Assembly (NCBI RefSeq): GCF_000145255.1
Contig: NC_014394.1
Coordinates: forward strand, 2,976,001 to 3,040,000
From: Gallionella capsiferriformans ES-2
Lineage (GTDB): Bacteria; Pseudomonadota; Gammaproteobacteria; Burkholderiales; Gallionellaceae
Direction of reading: 5' to 3'
Length of the DNA stretch: 64,000 bases
Below, piece by piece: positions 37,618 through 46,894 of this stretch. Under the pieces are notes generated by a model. That model saw nothing but the letters and a program-made list of their open reading frames with translations. It had not been told where the DNA came from and made no database searches. Position 1 is the stretch's first letter. Each line of letters starts with the position of its first letter. Position numbers and translations under genes: made by a program.

Positions 37618-37670
37618 GACCACACAGCGACACCCCCAACCAATAACTTACGACTGATTTTGGAGAACTC

Positions 37671-38060
37671 ATGAGCAACCCGTCCAACCTGAAATACACC
37701 GCCTCCCACGAATGGGTCAAAACAGAAGCCGACGGCACGGTCAGCGTCGGTATCACGCAACACGCACAGGGATTGCTGGGCGACATGGTATTCGTCGAAG
37801 CGCCGGCTGTCGGCCGCCACCTGAAGGCTAAAGAGGAATGCGCAGTCGTAGAATCAGTCAAAGCTGCAGCCGACGTCTATGCGCCGGTATCAGGCACCGT
37901 GACCGAAATCAACGTGGCGCTGGACAGCAGCCCGGAAGACATCAACAACGATCCTTACGGCGCTTGGATGTTCAAGCTCACACCCGACAACGCAGGCGAT
38001 GTAGAGGCACTGCTTAATGCCGCGGCTTATCAGGCCGTCATCGACAGCGAAGCACACTAA
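37671..38060 (+). CDS. gcvH: Glycine cleavage system H protein
   Basis: 129 residues with GGAG seven bases before the ATG. The lipoylated Lys is in [18 protein letters not shown]. The H protein shuttles the aminomethyl group between P, T and L proteins. Separated from gcvP by a long hairpin of heptamer repeats. The L protein (dihydrolipoamide dehydrogenase) is not in the window. Confidence 0.97.
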   Translation: MSNPSNLKYTASHEWVKTEADGTVSVGITQHAQGLLGDMVFVEAPAVGRHLKAKEECAVVESVKAAADVYAPVSGTVTEINVALDSSPEDINNDPYGAWMFKLTPDNAGDVEALLNAAAYQAVIDSEAH

Positions 38061-38065
38061 AAATC

Positions 38066-38143
38066 AGGATTGAGGATTGAGTAAAACCAGCTTTTCAATC
38101 CTCAATCCTGACGTTTCAATCCTCACTCCTAATTCCTCACTCC
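38066..38143. repeat. Heptamer repeats forming a 15-bp hairpin between gcvH and gcvP
   Basis: AGGATTGAGGATTGA at 38066-38080 is perfectly complementary to TCAATCCTCAATCCT at 38095-38109, with a 14-base loop. The right side continues in 7-base steps (TCAATCC, TCACTCC, TAATTCC, TCACTCC) right up to the base before the gcvP ATG. No T-run follows the stem, so it may act as an RNA stabiliser or weak attenuator rather than a terminator. Confidence 0.8.
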
Positions 38144-38144
38144 T

Positions 38145-40994
38145 ATGAATACAGACCAATTTGTAAACCGCCACAACGGCCCGTCCGACAAAGATGTTCA
38201 GGATATGCTCAAAGCCATCGATGCATCGTCTCTGGATGCGCTGATCGACCAGACGATCCCGGCAGCAATCCGTTTAAAATCGCCACTGAACCTGCCCGAA
38301 GGACTGTCCGAGCACGCCTATCTGCAACACCTGCGCGGCATTGCGGCGAAAAACAAACTGTATAAATCCTACATCGGTCTGGGCTATTACGACACCATCC
38401 TGCCGCCGGTGATTCAACGCAACGTGCTGGAAAATCCGGGCTGGTATACCGCCTACACCCCCTATCAGGCTGAAATCGCGCAAGGTCGCTTAGAAGCGCT
38501 GCTCAATTTCCAGACCATGATTGTGGATCTGACCGGCATGGAAATCGCCAACGCGTCCTTGCTCGATGAAGCCACTGCAGCAGCCGAAGCGATGACCATG
38601 ATGCACGGCCTGCGCAGTCGGGACGCTGCTGGCAAGAACAGCTTTTTCGTGTCGCACGAATGCTTCCCGCAGACCATCGAGTTGCTCAAAACCCGCGCCA
38701 AACCGTTAGGAATTGAGCTGGTCATTGGCGACTTCAAGACCGTCACCCTAAACGACAAACTGTACGGCGCATTGCTGCAATATCCGGCAGCCAACGGCGT
38801 GGTACACGACTACAGCGAGTTTGTCGGACGCGCGAAAGAACACGGCATGACCATCGCGGTTGCCGCCGATATCTTGAGTCTGGTGCTGCTGACGCCGCCT
38901 GGCGAATGGGGCGCGGACATCGTGCTGGGTTCTACGCAACGCTTCGGCGTACCGATGGGCTACGGCGGCCCTCACGCGGCTTTCTTTGCGTGCCGTGATG
39001 CCTACAAGCGTTCGATGCCGGGACGCATCATCGGTGTGTCGGTGGATGCCGACGGCAACCCCGCCCTGCGCATGGCGCTGCAAACCCGCGAGCAACATAT
39101 CCGCCGCGAAAAGGCCACCTCCAACATCTGCACAGCACAAGCGCTGCTTGCCATCATGGCCAGCATGTATGCCGTCTATCACGGCCCGCAAGGATTGCGC
39201 GGTATCGCACGCCGTGTTCACCTGTCCGCCGTCGCACTGGCAAATGAGCTGAAAAAACTGGGCTACCAGATCGCGCACGACACATTTTTCGACACGCTGA
39301 AACTGACCCACACGGACAACGTGAAGATTCATGCCTTAGCCGAAGCCGCAGAAATCAACTTCCGCTACAGCGGCGAAGGCCTGGGGATTGCGCTTGATCA
39401 GACAACCAGCATCAACGATTTGAATGCGATTCTCGCCGTGTTCGCACAGGCGGCAGGAAAAGCCACACCGCGATTGAGCGAATCGCAAGTGACTGCGTCT
39501 GCGATGCATCTGACGGTCAGAAAATCGGCCATTTTGAACCACGCGGTGTTCAATTCCTACCACTCAGAAACGCTGATGATGCGTTACATCAAGCGCCTCG
39601 AAAACAAGGATCTGTCACTAACGCACTCGATGATCGCGCTGGGTTCCTGCACCATGAAACTGAATGCCGCATCCGAATTGCTTGCGCTGACCTGGCCCGA
39701 ATTCGCCAGCCTGCACCCTTTCGTGCCGGTCGAACAAGCCACCGGCTATCAGGAACTCATCGCAGGGCTGGATGCCGCGCTATGCGAGATCACGGGCTTT
39801 GCACAGATGAGTTTTCAACCCAACAGCGGCGCCTCCGGCGAATATGCAGGTCTGCTGGTGATTCAGGCGTATCACCGCTCGCGCGGCGAAGGTCAGCGTA
39901 ACGTAGCGCTGATCCCCTCCTCGGCACACGGCACCAATCCTGCCAGCGCGGCGATGTGCGGACTCTCCATCGTGGTAGTCAAATGCGACCAGAACGGCAA
40001 TATCGATGTCGCCGATCTGCGCGAAAAAGCCGAACTGCACAAGAACGATCTTTCATGTCTGATGGTCACCTATCCCAGCACGCACGGCGTGTATGAGGAG
40101 TCCATCATTGAGATCACCAGCATCATCCATGCTAACGGCGGCCAGGTTTACATGGACGGCGCCAACATGAATGCGCAGGTTGGACTCACCAGCCCCGGCA
40201 ACATCGGGGCGGATGTGTGCCATCTGAACCTGCACAAGACATTTGCGATCCCCCACGGCGGTGGCGGCCCGGGCGTCGGCCCGATCGGCGTGGCGGAACA
40301 TCTAACTCCATTCCTGCCCTCTCATCCGCTGGTTAAAACCGGCGGCGAACAAGGCATACACGCGGTATCTGCTGCACCCTTCGGCAGCGCACTGATCCTG
40401 ATGATTTCCTACGGCTACATCAAGATGATGGGCGGCGCAGGCCTCACGCAAGCGACCCGCATGGCGATACTGAACGCCAATTACATCAAGGAATCGCTGA
40501 AAAATCACTATTCAACGCTGTATCAGGGCACAAACGGCCGCTGCGCACATGAAATGATCTTGCAGTGCATCGACTTTAAAAGGGAAGCTGGCATCGAAGT
40601 CGCCGACATCGCCAAGCGCCTGATGGATTTCGGTTTCCATGCACCGACCACCTCATTTCCGGTGGTAGACACGCTGATGGTAGAGCCGACCGAAAGCGAG
40701 TCAAAAGACGAACTTGATCGTTTTTGCGAGGCGATGATTGCAATACGCGGTGAGATCGACGAAATTATCGCCGGTCGCGCCGACAAAAAGAACAACGTGA
40801 TCAAACACGCGCCACATACCGCGAAAGCCGTGGTATCGAGCAACTGGGACCGTCCGTACAGCCGCGAGCAGGCAGCCTATCCGCTTCCCTGGGTACGCGA
40901 GAATAAATTCTGGCCTTCTGTCGCGAAAATAGATAATGTGTATGGCGACAAAAATCTGGTTTGCGCCTGCCCGCCTATTGAGTCCTACCTCTAA
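38145..40994 (+). CDS. gcvP: Glycine dehydrogenase (decarboxylating), single-chain P protein
   Basis: 949 residues, the normal size for the one-chain enzyme of Proteobacteria. It starts [15 protein letters not shown]; the PLP-binding Lys is in [20 protein letters not shown], and the glycine-rich active site [16 protein letters not shown] is intact. It decarboxylates glycine and loads the aminomethyl group on GcvH. The ribosome site lies in the heptamer repeat (AATTCCTCACTCCT has no purine box), so initiation may be weak or coupled. Confidence 0.97.
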   Translation: MNTDQFVNRHNGPSDKDVQDMLKAIDASSLDALIDQTIPAAIRLKSPLNLPEGLSEHAYLQHLRGIAAKNKLYKSYIGLGYYDTILPPVIQRNVLENPGWYTAYTPYQAEIAQGRLEALLNFQTMIVDLTGMEIANASLLDEATAAAEAMTMMHGLRSRDAAGKNSFFVSHECFPQTIELLKTRAKPLGIELVIGDFKTVTLNDKLYGALLQYPAANGVVHDYSEFVGRAKEHGMTIAVAADILSLVLLTPPGEWGADIVLGSTQRFGVPMGYGGPHAAFFACRDAYKRSMPGRIIGVSVDADGNPALRMALQTREQHIRREKATSNICTAQALLAIMASMYAVYHGPQGLRGIARRVHLSAVALANELKKLGYQIAHDTFFDTLKLTHTDNVKIHALAEAAEINFRYSGEGLGIALDQTTSINDLNAILAVFAQAAGKATPRLSESQVTASAMHLTVRKSAILNHAVFNSYHSETLMMRYIKRLENKDLSLTHSMIALGSCTMKLNAASELLALTWPEFASLHPFVPVEQATGYQELIAGLDAALCEITGFAQMSFQPNSGASGEYAGLLVIQAYHRSRGEGQRNVALIPSSAHGTNPASAAMCGLSIVVVKCDQNGNIDVADLREKAELHKNDLSCLMVTYPSTHGVYEESIIEITSIIHANGGQVYMDGANMNAQVGLTSPGNIGADVCHLNLHKTFAIPHGGGGPGVGPIGVAEHLTPFLPSHPLVKTGGEQGIHAVSAAPFGSALILMISYGYIKMMGGAGLTQATRMAILNANYIKESLKNHYSTLYQGTNGRCAHEMILQCIDFKREAGIEVADIAKRLMDFGFHAPTTSFPVVDTLMVEPTESESKDELDRFCEAMIAIRGEIDEIIAGRADKKNNVIKHAPHTAKAVVSSNWDRPYSREQAAYPLPWVRENKFWPSVAKIDNVYGDKNLVCACPPIESYL

Positions 40995-41009
40995 CCTAAA
41001 GGACACACC

Positions 41010-41546
41010 ATGACCCGTAAAAAAGAAGCATCCAATAAAGTTGCCGTCACGCTCGATGGCAACCCGGTCACGCTATACGGGACATTTCCAGCCGTAAACC
41101 AAACCGCACCGGCGTTCACGCTGGTCGATAAAGACCTCCAAGACGTGACGCTGCAAAGTTTTGCAGGTAAACGCAAGGTGCTCAATATCGTGCCAAGCCT
41201 GGACACGGCGGTGTGTGCCACCTCGACACGTCGTTTCAATGAAGCGGCGAGTGGGCTGGAAAATACCGTGGTACTGGTAATTTCTGCCGATTTGCCGTTC
41301 GCGATGAGCCGTTTTTGCGTGGCCGAGGGCTTGGACAACGTAATTACATTGTCGCTGATGCGCGGCCGCGATTTCATGCGCAATTACGGCGTGAAGATCG
41401 CCGATACCGCACTGGCCGGACTCACTGCCCGCGCGGTACTGGTACTGGATGAAAAAGACCGTGTGCTGCATGCCGAACTGGTGAGCGACATTACGCACGA
41501 ACCTGATTACGATGCCGCGTTACGACAATTATCAATTGATAATTAA
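41010..41546 (+). CDS. tpx: Thiol peroxidase Tpx
   Basis: 178 residues. An atypical 2-Cys peroxiredoxin: peroxidatic Cys in [16 protein letters not shown] and resolving Cys in [12 protein letters not shown]. It reduces peroxides using thioredoxin. It starts 15 bases after gcvP. The last residues SIDN and the stop come from AT-rich heptamer-repeat DNA, a small extension beyond the usual C-terminus. Confidence 0.92.
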   Translation: MTRKKEASNKVAVTLDGNPVTLYGTFPAVNQTAPAFTLVDKDLQDVTLQSFAGKRKVLNIVPSLDTAVCATSTRRFNEAASGLENTVVLVISADLPFAMSRFCVAEGLDNVITLSLMRGRDFMRNYGVKIADTALAGLTARAVLVLDEKDRVLHAELVSDITHEPDYDAALRQLSIDN

Positions 41547-41580
41547 CAATCCGTTATCAACTTTCAACTATTAATTGGGT
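41525..41580. repeat. AT-rich heptamer-like repeats at the tpx 3' end
   Basis: In steps of seven: CAATTAT, CAATTGA, TAATTAA, CAATCCG, TTATCAA, CTTTCAA, CTATTAA, TTGGGTT. The array includes the tpx stop codon and fills the gap to the kinase gene. The left part is also a palindrome (TTATCAATTGATAA). Confidence 0.55.
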
Positions 41581-41587
41581 TAACCAC

Positions 41588-42526
41588 ATGAACACACTTA
41601 TCTGCGGCTCTATGGCTTACGACACCATCATGGTGTTCAAAGACCAATTTAAAAAACACATCCTGCCTGAACAGATCCACATTCTGAACGTCGCGTTTCT
41701 GGTACCGGAAATGCGCCGCGAATACGGCGGCTGTGCAGGCAACATCGCCTACAACCTGCATCTATTGGGCGGCAACCCGCTGATCATGGCGACGGTGGGC
41801 GACGATTTCGGCCCTTATGCGAAGCGCTTGGAAAAGCTGTCCATTTCACAAAAACACATCCGCCATGTACCGGACAGTTTCACAGGTCAAGCCTTCATCA
41901 CGACCGATCTGGACGACAATCAAATCACTGCCTTCCATCCGGGCGCGATGGGCTTTTCCGAACAGAACAAGGTTGCAGAGGCAACCGGCGTGACACTGGG
42001 TATCGTATCGCCTGACGGACGTGACGGCATGATCGAACATGCCGAGCAGTTTGTCGCAGCCGGCACCCCTTTCGTGTTCGATCCGGGTCAGGGTATGCCG
42101 ATGTTTGGCAAGGACGATCTGCTGCGCTTCATCGATCAGGCCACCTACGTGACCGTGAACGATTACGAAGCAAAACTACTGCAAGACAAGACCGGCAAGA
42201 CACTGGCCGAGATCGCCAAATCCGTCACCGCGCTGATCGTAACCTTGGGCGGCGATGGTTCGATGATCTACACGGAGGGGCGCGAAATCGCCATTCCGAC
42301 ACCGAAACCTGCCGCGATTGTTGATCCAACCGGCTGCGGGGACGCCTATCGCGCTGGCCTGATGTACGGCATTCAGCGCGGCTGGGCTTGGGAAACCACA
42401 GGTCGTCTGGCCTCGCTGATGGGATCGATCAAGATCGCCAGTCGCGGCGGCCAAAACCATGTGCTGACGCGCGGCGAGATTGAAGCGCAATTCGAACAGC
42501 ACTTCGGCTTTGCCATCACGCTGTAA
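41588..42526 (+). CDS. PfkB-family carbohydrate/nucleoside kinase
   Basis: 312 residues. Ribokinase-like fold: the N-terminal GGCAGNIAYNLHLLGG substrate region and the C-terminal DPTGCGDAYRAGLMYG, whose Asp in GCGD is the catalytic base. The overall pattern is close to proteins annotated as adenosine kinase or carbohydrate kinase in Betaproteobacteria, so I leave the substrate open. Cytoplasmic. It lies between tpx and the lipoprotein gene and is probably co-transcribed with the latter (3-base gap). Confidence 0.85.
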   Translation: MNTLICGSMAYDTIMVFKDQFKKHILPEQIHILNVAFLVPEMRREYGGCAGNIAYNLHLLGGNPLIMATVGDDFGPYAKRLEKLSISQKHIRHVPDSFTGQAFITTDLDDNQITAFHPGAMGFSEQNKVAEATGVTLGIVSPDGRDGMIEHAEQFVAAGTPFVFDPGQGMPMFGKDDLLRFIDQATYVTVNDYEAKLLQDKTGKTLAEIAKSVTALIVTLGGDGSMIYTEGREIAIPTPKPAAIVDPTGCGDAYRAGLMYGIQRGWAWETTGRLASLMGSIKIASRGGQNHVLTRGEIEAQFEQHFGFAITL

Positions 42527-42529
42527 TTT

Positions 42530-42961
42530 ATGAGCCGCCTGTTTTTCCTCTGTGTCCTGCTGCTGGCCGGTTGCGCCAGCGGTAAGGGCGTCACGGCTAA
42601 AGATACCGTTAAATACGGCGTGCTAGAAAGCGTGACGCCCATTGAAATGGACGCCAGCTCCAATACCGGCTCCATGGCGGGCGGCATCTTCGGTCAGATC
42701 GGCGGCGCGAACACCGGCGCCGGACGGGGTGCCGTTGTAGGTTCCGTGTTAGGCTCCGTGCTCGGCGGCACGCTGGGACAGCGTGCTGGCATCGACAGTA
42801 AGAATGGTCTTGAATTGTGGGTAAAACTGGACGGTGCAGAGCAGAGCACCTATGTGATGCAGCCCGGCAAACCGGAAGCCTTCCGGGTTGGCGAGCGCGT
42901 GCGTATCGTACAGAAAAAAGGCGTGGTGCGCGTCGAGCCGGACATTAAGTTCGCACCCTGA
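42530..42961 (+). CDS. Glycine-zipper outer-membrane lipoprotein (SlyB-like)
   Basis: 143 residues. Signal peptide with lipobox LAGC, so lipid-anchored. A central glycine-zipper stretch (GAGRGAVVGSVLGSVLGGTL) matches the 2TM glycine-zipper domain of SlyB/Pcp-like lipoproteins, which stabilise the outer membrane. The C-terminal part is a small beta domain (GERVRIVQKKGVVRVEP). Starts three bases after the kinase gene; convergent with the cyclase gene. Confidence 0.85.
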   Translation: MSRLFFLCVLLLAGCASGKGVTAKDTVKYGVLESVTPIEMDASSNTGSMAGGIFGQIGGANTGAGRGAVVGSVLGSVLGGTLGQRAGIDSKNGLELWVKLDGAEQSTYVMQPGKPEAFRVGERVRIVQKKGVVRVEPDIKFAP

Positions 42962-42969
42962 TTTTTCTT

Positions 42970-44736
42970 TCAGGCCTTCTGCTTTTTCACGCGCCAGGTG
43001 GAATCTGACTGCAAACCGGGGCGGATATGAAACATGCTGAATGCACCGTAGTTTTTTGCACTCGGCAAGGTACCTGCATATTCGAACGTCGCGCATTTGT
43101 CGCCTTCCAGCTCCAAAATCGCAACAAATGCTTCCGTTCCGAATATTTCACCGGGCGGCGTAACAGGTTCAATACGCGCAGTTTTGGTAACCTCGTTGCT
43201 GGAAAAAGTTTCCTTCTGCTCGAAATGATCGTAAAGCGTGAAAACCGGACCGTAATGCAGCGCCGTCCTCATCATCAAGGGCTCCTGCAAATCGAGCATG
43301 GACTGGTCAAGCTGTGCCAGCGCTTCGTTCAGCGCGAAGGCGATCCGCGCCGCAACTGAAGCCTTTTTCGTGATCATGTAAATGCCGTCGCCCCAGGTAT
43401 CGATGAGCTGAATATCCGGCCTGAATTTTTCGATAGCTCTGGCAAGATGCGGATTGAGCACATTGAAATACCACAACACGTCGCGATCACAAAGCTTGCT
43501 GTACCCCCTCACGTCTGAAAACAGGATCGCATGCGGTTCGCGGCGCGCCACGACATCCGGCTGTGTCAGCACCTTGCGAACGTGACTGCTGTGCGGATAA
43601 GGAATGACACAGGCCGAGTGGCCAAGATCGCGCCATTTGTTCACATTGCGGTGCGTACCTGAAAATCGGGCAGAGGCAATTTCATTCCATACCGCCACCT
43701 GCAATACTCTGGCGCTCAAGATATTGGCGCGCGTGATGGACATCCCCATGGACACGTCGGCGCAATATTCAAAAAGGGAGTCGTCCTTCATGAAACTCGA
43801 ATCAGTTGCATAAGAAACCGAATGCGCGCGAGCAAGACACGATTCGAAACGCGCAAGCCAGGCGGCACCTGCGGGCTGCACGGCGGCTTCGCAAAAGTCG
43901 GACTTTTTAAAAGGCAACCAGACATTGAGCTCCCCGCCCCGTTGCAAGATGCACTCGGCAAACAGGATGTCCGCACCGGCAGCGAGTGAACCATACGCGA
44001 TCGCCACTTTATTTTCCGACAGGATGCTTTCAATCCGACGCACAAGTTCAGCCTCCTGCGCCGGCAATATCGTCTGATCGAAAATGTGACCGCAGTAATA
44101 GACAACCATTTCGGGCAGCAGCGAATCCAGAATCGACGCATCAAGATGCAGGTAATCGCAAATCAGTTTGAGCCGCTGCCGGGTCCTCGCCCTTCTTTGC
44201 AGATTATCGCCTTCAAGACAGGCCACCGCGTCTATCACCCGTTTTGCATCGGACTGCCGATCCAGCATAAGTAGCGCGGCCGCCTGCGTCGCCATCTTGA
44301 AAAAAAGATCGCCCTCATCCTGAGCCGCCAGTTCAAGTGCATGTTGCGCCAGCGCGACAGACTGCCCCCTGTCTCCCGAGAGCAAATACAGCGTCGCCGC
44401 ATTGATCGCCCGGTAATAGCCTCCGGCCTGGCTAAGTATCCTCTGGTAAGAATCGGCAGCCTTGCGCAAGCTGACGGCGTCATAACTGGCGAAGGCCAGA
44501 TGTTTCAATATCAGCGCTTCCAAGGCCAGCACATCTTCACTCGGGTGCAGATACAGTTTGTACTGATAGAAACAATCCAACGCGCGCTGCGTGGCATCGC
44601 ATTTTGCCAGCGCGAGCACCAGATGGTATTGAAGAAAAATATCATCTGGATGGGTTTTGAGCGCTTCTTCAGCCAGCTCGTAGACCATCAGGTGATTTCC
44701 TGATTTTTGCGCCGCTAAGATCTGTTCTGTCATCAT
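42970..44736 (-). CDS. TPR / SLOG-like / class III nucleotidyl cyclase protein
   Basis: 588 residues, no signal peptide. The N-terminus (about 1-220) is helical with TPR-like repeats. The middle (about 230-390) has YGSLAAGADILFAEC and ELNVWLPFKKSDF, reminiscent of the SLOG nucleotide-sensing fold. The C-terminus is a class III cyclase domain: FSDVRGYSKL carries the first metal Asp and DTWGDGIYM the second, with the late NEVTKTARIEPV block. It may make cAMP or cGMP in response to a bound ligand; substrate specificity cannot be read here. The start has two adjacent ATGs (44736, 44733). It follows waaA by three bases on the same strand. Confidence 0.78.
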   Translation of the reverse strand: MMTEQILAAQKSGNHLMVYELAEEALKTHPDDIFLQYHLVLALAKCDATQRALDCFYQYKLYLHPSEDVLALEALILKHLAFASYDAVSLRKAADSYQRILSQAGGYYRAINAATLYLLSGDRGQSVALAQHALELAAQDEGDLFFKMATQAAALLMLDRQSDAKRVIDAVACLEGDNLQRRARTRQRLKLICDYLHLDASILDSLLPEMVVYYCGHIFDQTILPAQEAELVRRIESILSENKVAIAYGSLAAGADILFAECILQRGGELNVWLPFKKSDFCEAAVQPAGAAWLARFESCLARAHSVSYATDSSFMKDDSLFEYCADVSMGMSITRANILSARVLQVAVWNEIASARFSGTHRNVNKWRDLGHSACVIPYPHSSHVRKVLTQPDVVARREPHAILFSDVRGYSKLCDRDVLWYFNVLNPHLARAIEKFRPDIQLIDTWGDGIYMITKKASVAARIAFALNEALAQLDQSMLDLQEPLMMRTALHYGPVFTLYDHFEQKETFSSNEVTKTARIEPVTPPGEIFGTEAFVAILELEGDKCATFEYAGTLPSAKNYGAFSMFHIRPGLQSDSTWRVKKQKA

Positions 44737-44739
44737 TTA

Positions 44740-45993
44740 TTATGACTCCCGGCTTTCAAGCGCTGCGATGATGATGTCCATGGCCCTGTCTGTCGCGCCT
44801 TTGTGAGAGGCCACGAACTGCATGCCATGCTGGCGCATCGCAGCCAATCTGCCTTCATCGCAAAGCAAATTCCCCGCAACCTGAAACAACTCGGCAGCAT
44901 CCTTCACCCGCACTGCGGCCCCTGCCTCGACGGCCAGTCGGGTGGCGTCCGTAAAGTTATAGGTGTGCGGACCGACTAACACCGGCGTGCCGACCGAACA
45001 GGCTTCGATCAGATTCTGTCCGCCGAAGGGCAGCAGGCTGCCGCCGATATAGGCGATATCGCAGGCCGCATAATAGGCAAACATCTCACCCATACTGTCG
45101 CCCAGCACGACCTGAATGTCGAATGCAACGTCTCTGTCCTCGCTTCTGCGCTGATAGCGCAGGCCACGGCGCTCAAGCAGCTGTGCGATCTCGTCAAAGC
45201 GCTGCGGATGACGCGGCACGATGACCAGCAGCGCGTCCCCGTCTTGCCAGGCATCGAGCAATAAGGCTTCCTCACCCTCGCGGGTGCTGGCGGCAAGAAA
45301 GGCCTTTCTTCCCGGACCGAACTGTCCGCGCAACGCGGCGCCCAGCGTCAGCATTTTAGAGGGAGGGGCGATGTCGAATTTCAGATTGCCCATCACCGAC
45401 ACTGACCACGCGCCCAGTTGGATTAAACGCGCCGCGTCGTCAGGCGTTTGTGCGGCGATGGCCTTGAGTTGCCGCAACGCATTGCGCGTGAGTTGCGCTG
45501 CGCGCGCATAGCCTCTTGCCGACTTTTCAGACAGGCGCGCATTGAGCAGCAAGACCGGCACCCCTGCCGCATGAGCTTCATGGATCAAATTGAACCAGAT
45601 CTCGGTTTCCATCAATATGCCAAGATTCGGTTTGAAATGGCGCAGAAAACCCCGCACCGCAAACGGATAGTCGTAGGGCAAATACACGCGCAGCACGTCA
45701 TCGCCGTAGAGTTGCTCGGAGGTTGCGCGACCGGTCGGGGTCGTATGGGTCAGCACAATTTGATGATCAGGATAGCTCGCGCGCAGTTTGGCAACCAAGC
45801 TCACCGTCGCACGCGTCTCGCCGACCGACACTGCATGCAGCCAGATGACAGGTTTAGTGCTGCTAACCTGATAAAAACCGAAACGCTCGCCCAGATGCTG
45901 TAAGTACTCAGGCTGACGGCGTGAACGCAGCAGCAGCTTCAAAAAAATGAAGGGCAGCAGCAGCCACAACAGCACTGTGTAGAGGAATCTCAC
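44740..45993 (-). CDS. waaA: Kdo transferase WaaA
   Basis: 417 residues from the GTG at 45993, which overlaps the apaH stop (GTGA); an open extension to 46086 lies inside apaH. It begins VRFLYTVLLWLLLPF, a membrane anchor. The GT-B core includes WLHAVSVGETRA and the C-terminal GGSLLPFGGQNLIEAC. WaaA adds Kdo to lipid A precursor, an essential step of lipopolysaccharide synthesis at the inner membrane. Confidence 0.94.
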   Translation of the reverse strand: MRFLYTVLLWLLLPFIFLKLLLRSRRQPEYLQHLGERFGFYQVSSTKPVIWLHAVSVGETRATVSLVAKLRASYPDHQIVLTHTTPTGRATSEQLYGDDVLRVYLPYDYPFAVRGFLRHFKPNLGILMETEIWFNLIHEAHAAGVPVLLLNARLSEKSARGYARAAQLTRNALRQLKAIAAQTPDDAARLIQLGAWSVSVMGNLKFDIAPPSKMLTLGAALRGQFGPGRKAFLAASTREGEEALLLDAWQDGDALLVIVPRHPQRFDEIAQLLERRGLRYQRRSEDRDVAFDIQVVLGDSMGEMFAYYAACDIAYIGGSLLPFGGQNLIEACSVGTPVLVGPHTYNFTDATRLAVEAGAAVRVKDAAELFQVAGNLLCDEGRLAAMRQHGMQFVASHKGATDRAMDIIIAALESRES

Positions 45994-46814
45994 CAGTGTT
46001 TCGCCACAGAGGAATCGGCGCAATCGACCTGAATGATTTCGCGGTCGTCCAGCCGTATCGCCGTCAGCGGCCCGCCCCATAGACATCCGGTATCGAGTGC
46101 CACGGCGTTGGGCTTGATCATCAACCCCAGCGCCGACCAGTGGCCGAAAATCACCGTCGCATTGAAACTGGCGCGCCCGGCGACATCAAACCAGGGGCGA
46201 TAGCCTTCCGGAATGTTCTGCTGCTCCGCCTTGAAATCGAATTCCATCCGGCCCCGCTCGGTGCAAATGCGCATCCGTGTCAGCGCGTTGGTAATCACGC
46301 GCAGCCGTTTATAGCCAGTCAGCGTGTCATCCCAAGCATTGGGCTGATTGCCATACATATGGGCGAGAAAATCCACGTAATCCGCGCTTTGCAAGGCGTT
46401 CTCGACTTCGCGCGCTAAACCCGCCGCCTGCGCCACCGTCCAGCCCGGCAACAACCCCGCATGCACCAGCACAAATTCGCCCTCGACGTGCAGCAGACGC
46501 TGATGACGCAACCAGGTCAGCAATTCTTCGCGATCCGGCGCGTTTAAAATCTCGTCCAGCGTATCGCCCCGATGCAACCTGCCCTGACCGTAGGCGACGG
46601 CCAGCAAATGCAGGTCGTGATTGCCGAGCACCGTGATCGCGGCATCCCCCAGCGATTTGACCAGCCGCAATACCTGCAACGAATCCGCGCCGCGATTGAC
46701 CAGATCGCCCACCAGCCAGAGTTTATCGACGGCCGGATCGAACCGGATTTTTTCGAGCAACTGCACCAACTCGGTGTAGCAACCCTGAATATCTCCTACC
46801 GCATAGATCGCCAT
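45990..46814 (-). CDS. apaH: Symmetrical bis(5'-nucleosyl)-tetraphosphatase ApaH
   Basis: 274 residues from the ATG at 46814 (MAIYAVGDIQGCYTELVQLL); a TTG at 46820 is less likely. The metallophosphatase motifs GDIQGC, GDLVNRGADS and GNHDLHLLA are intact. It splits Ap4A into two ADP and also removes Np4 caps from RNA in other bacteria. First gene of apaH-waaA-cyclase; divergent from the acyltransferase gene at 46895. Confidence 0.96.
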   Translation of the reverse strand: MAIYAVGDIQGCYTELVQLLEKIRFDPAVDKLWLVGDLVNRGADSLQVLRLVKSLGDAAITVLGNHDLHLLAVAYGQGRLHRGDTLDEILNAPDREELLTWLRHQRLLHVEGEFVLVHAGLLPGWTVAQAAGLAREVENALQSADYVDFLAHMYGNQPNAWDDTLTGYKRLRVITNALTRMRICTERGRMEFDFKAEQQNIPEGYRPWFDVAGRASFNATVIFGHWSALGLMIKPNAVALDTGCLWGGPLTAIRLDDREIIQVDCADSSVAKHW

Positions 46815-46894
46815 GAGCAAACACCTGTTAAAATATCGCTAAAGATTAGCAGATTAACCTCTCTGCCCCATTAATTGCAGCCCATTTACCGCAC

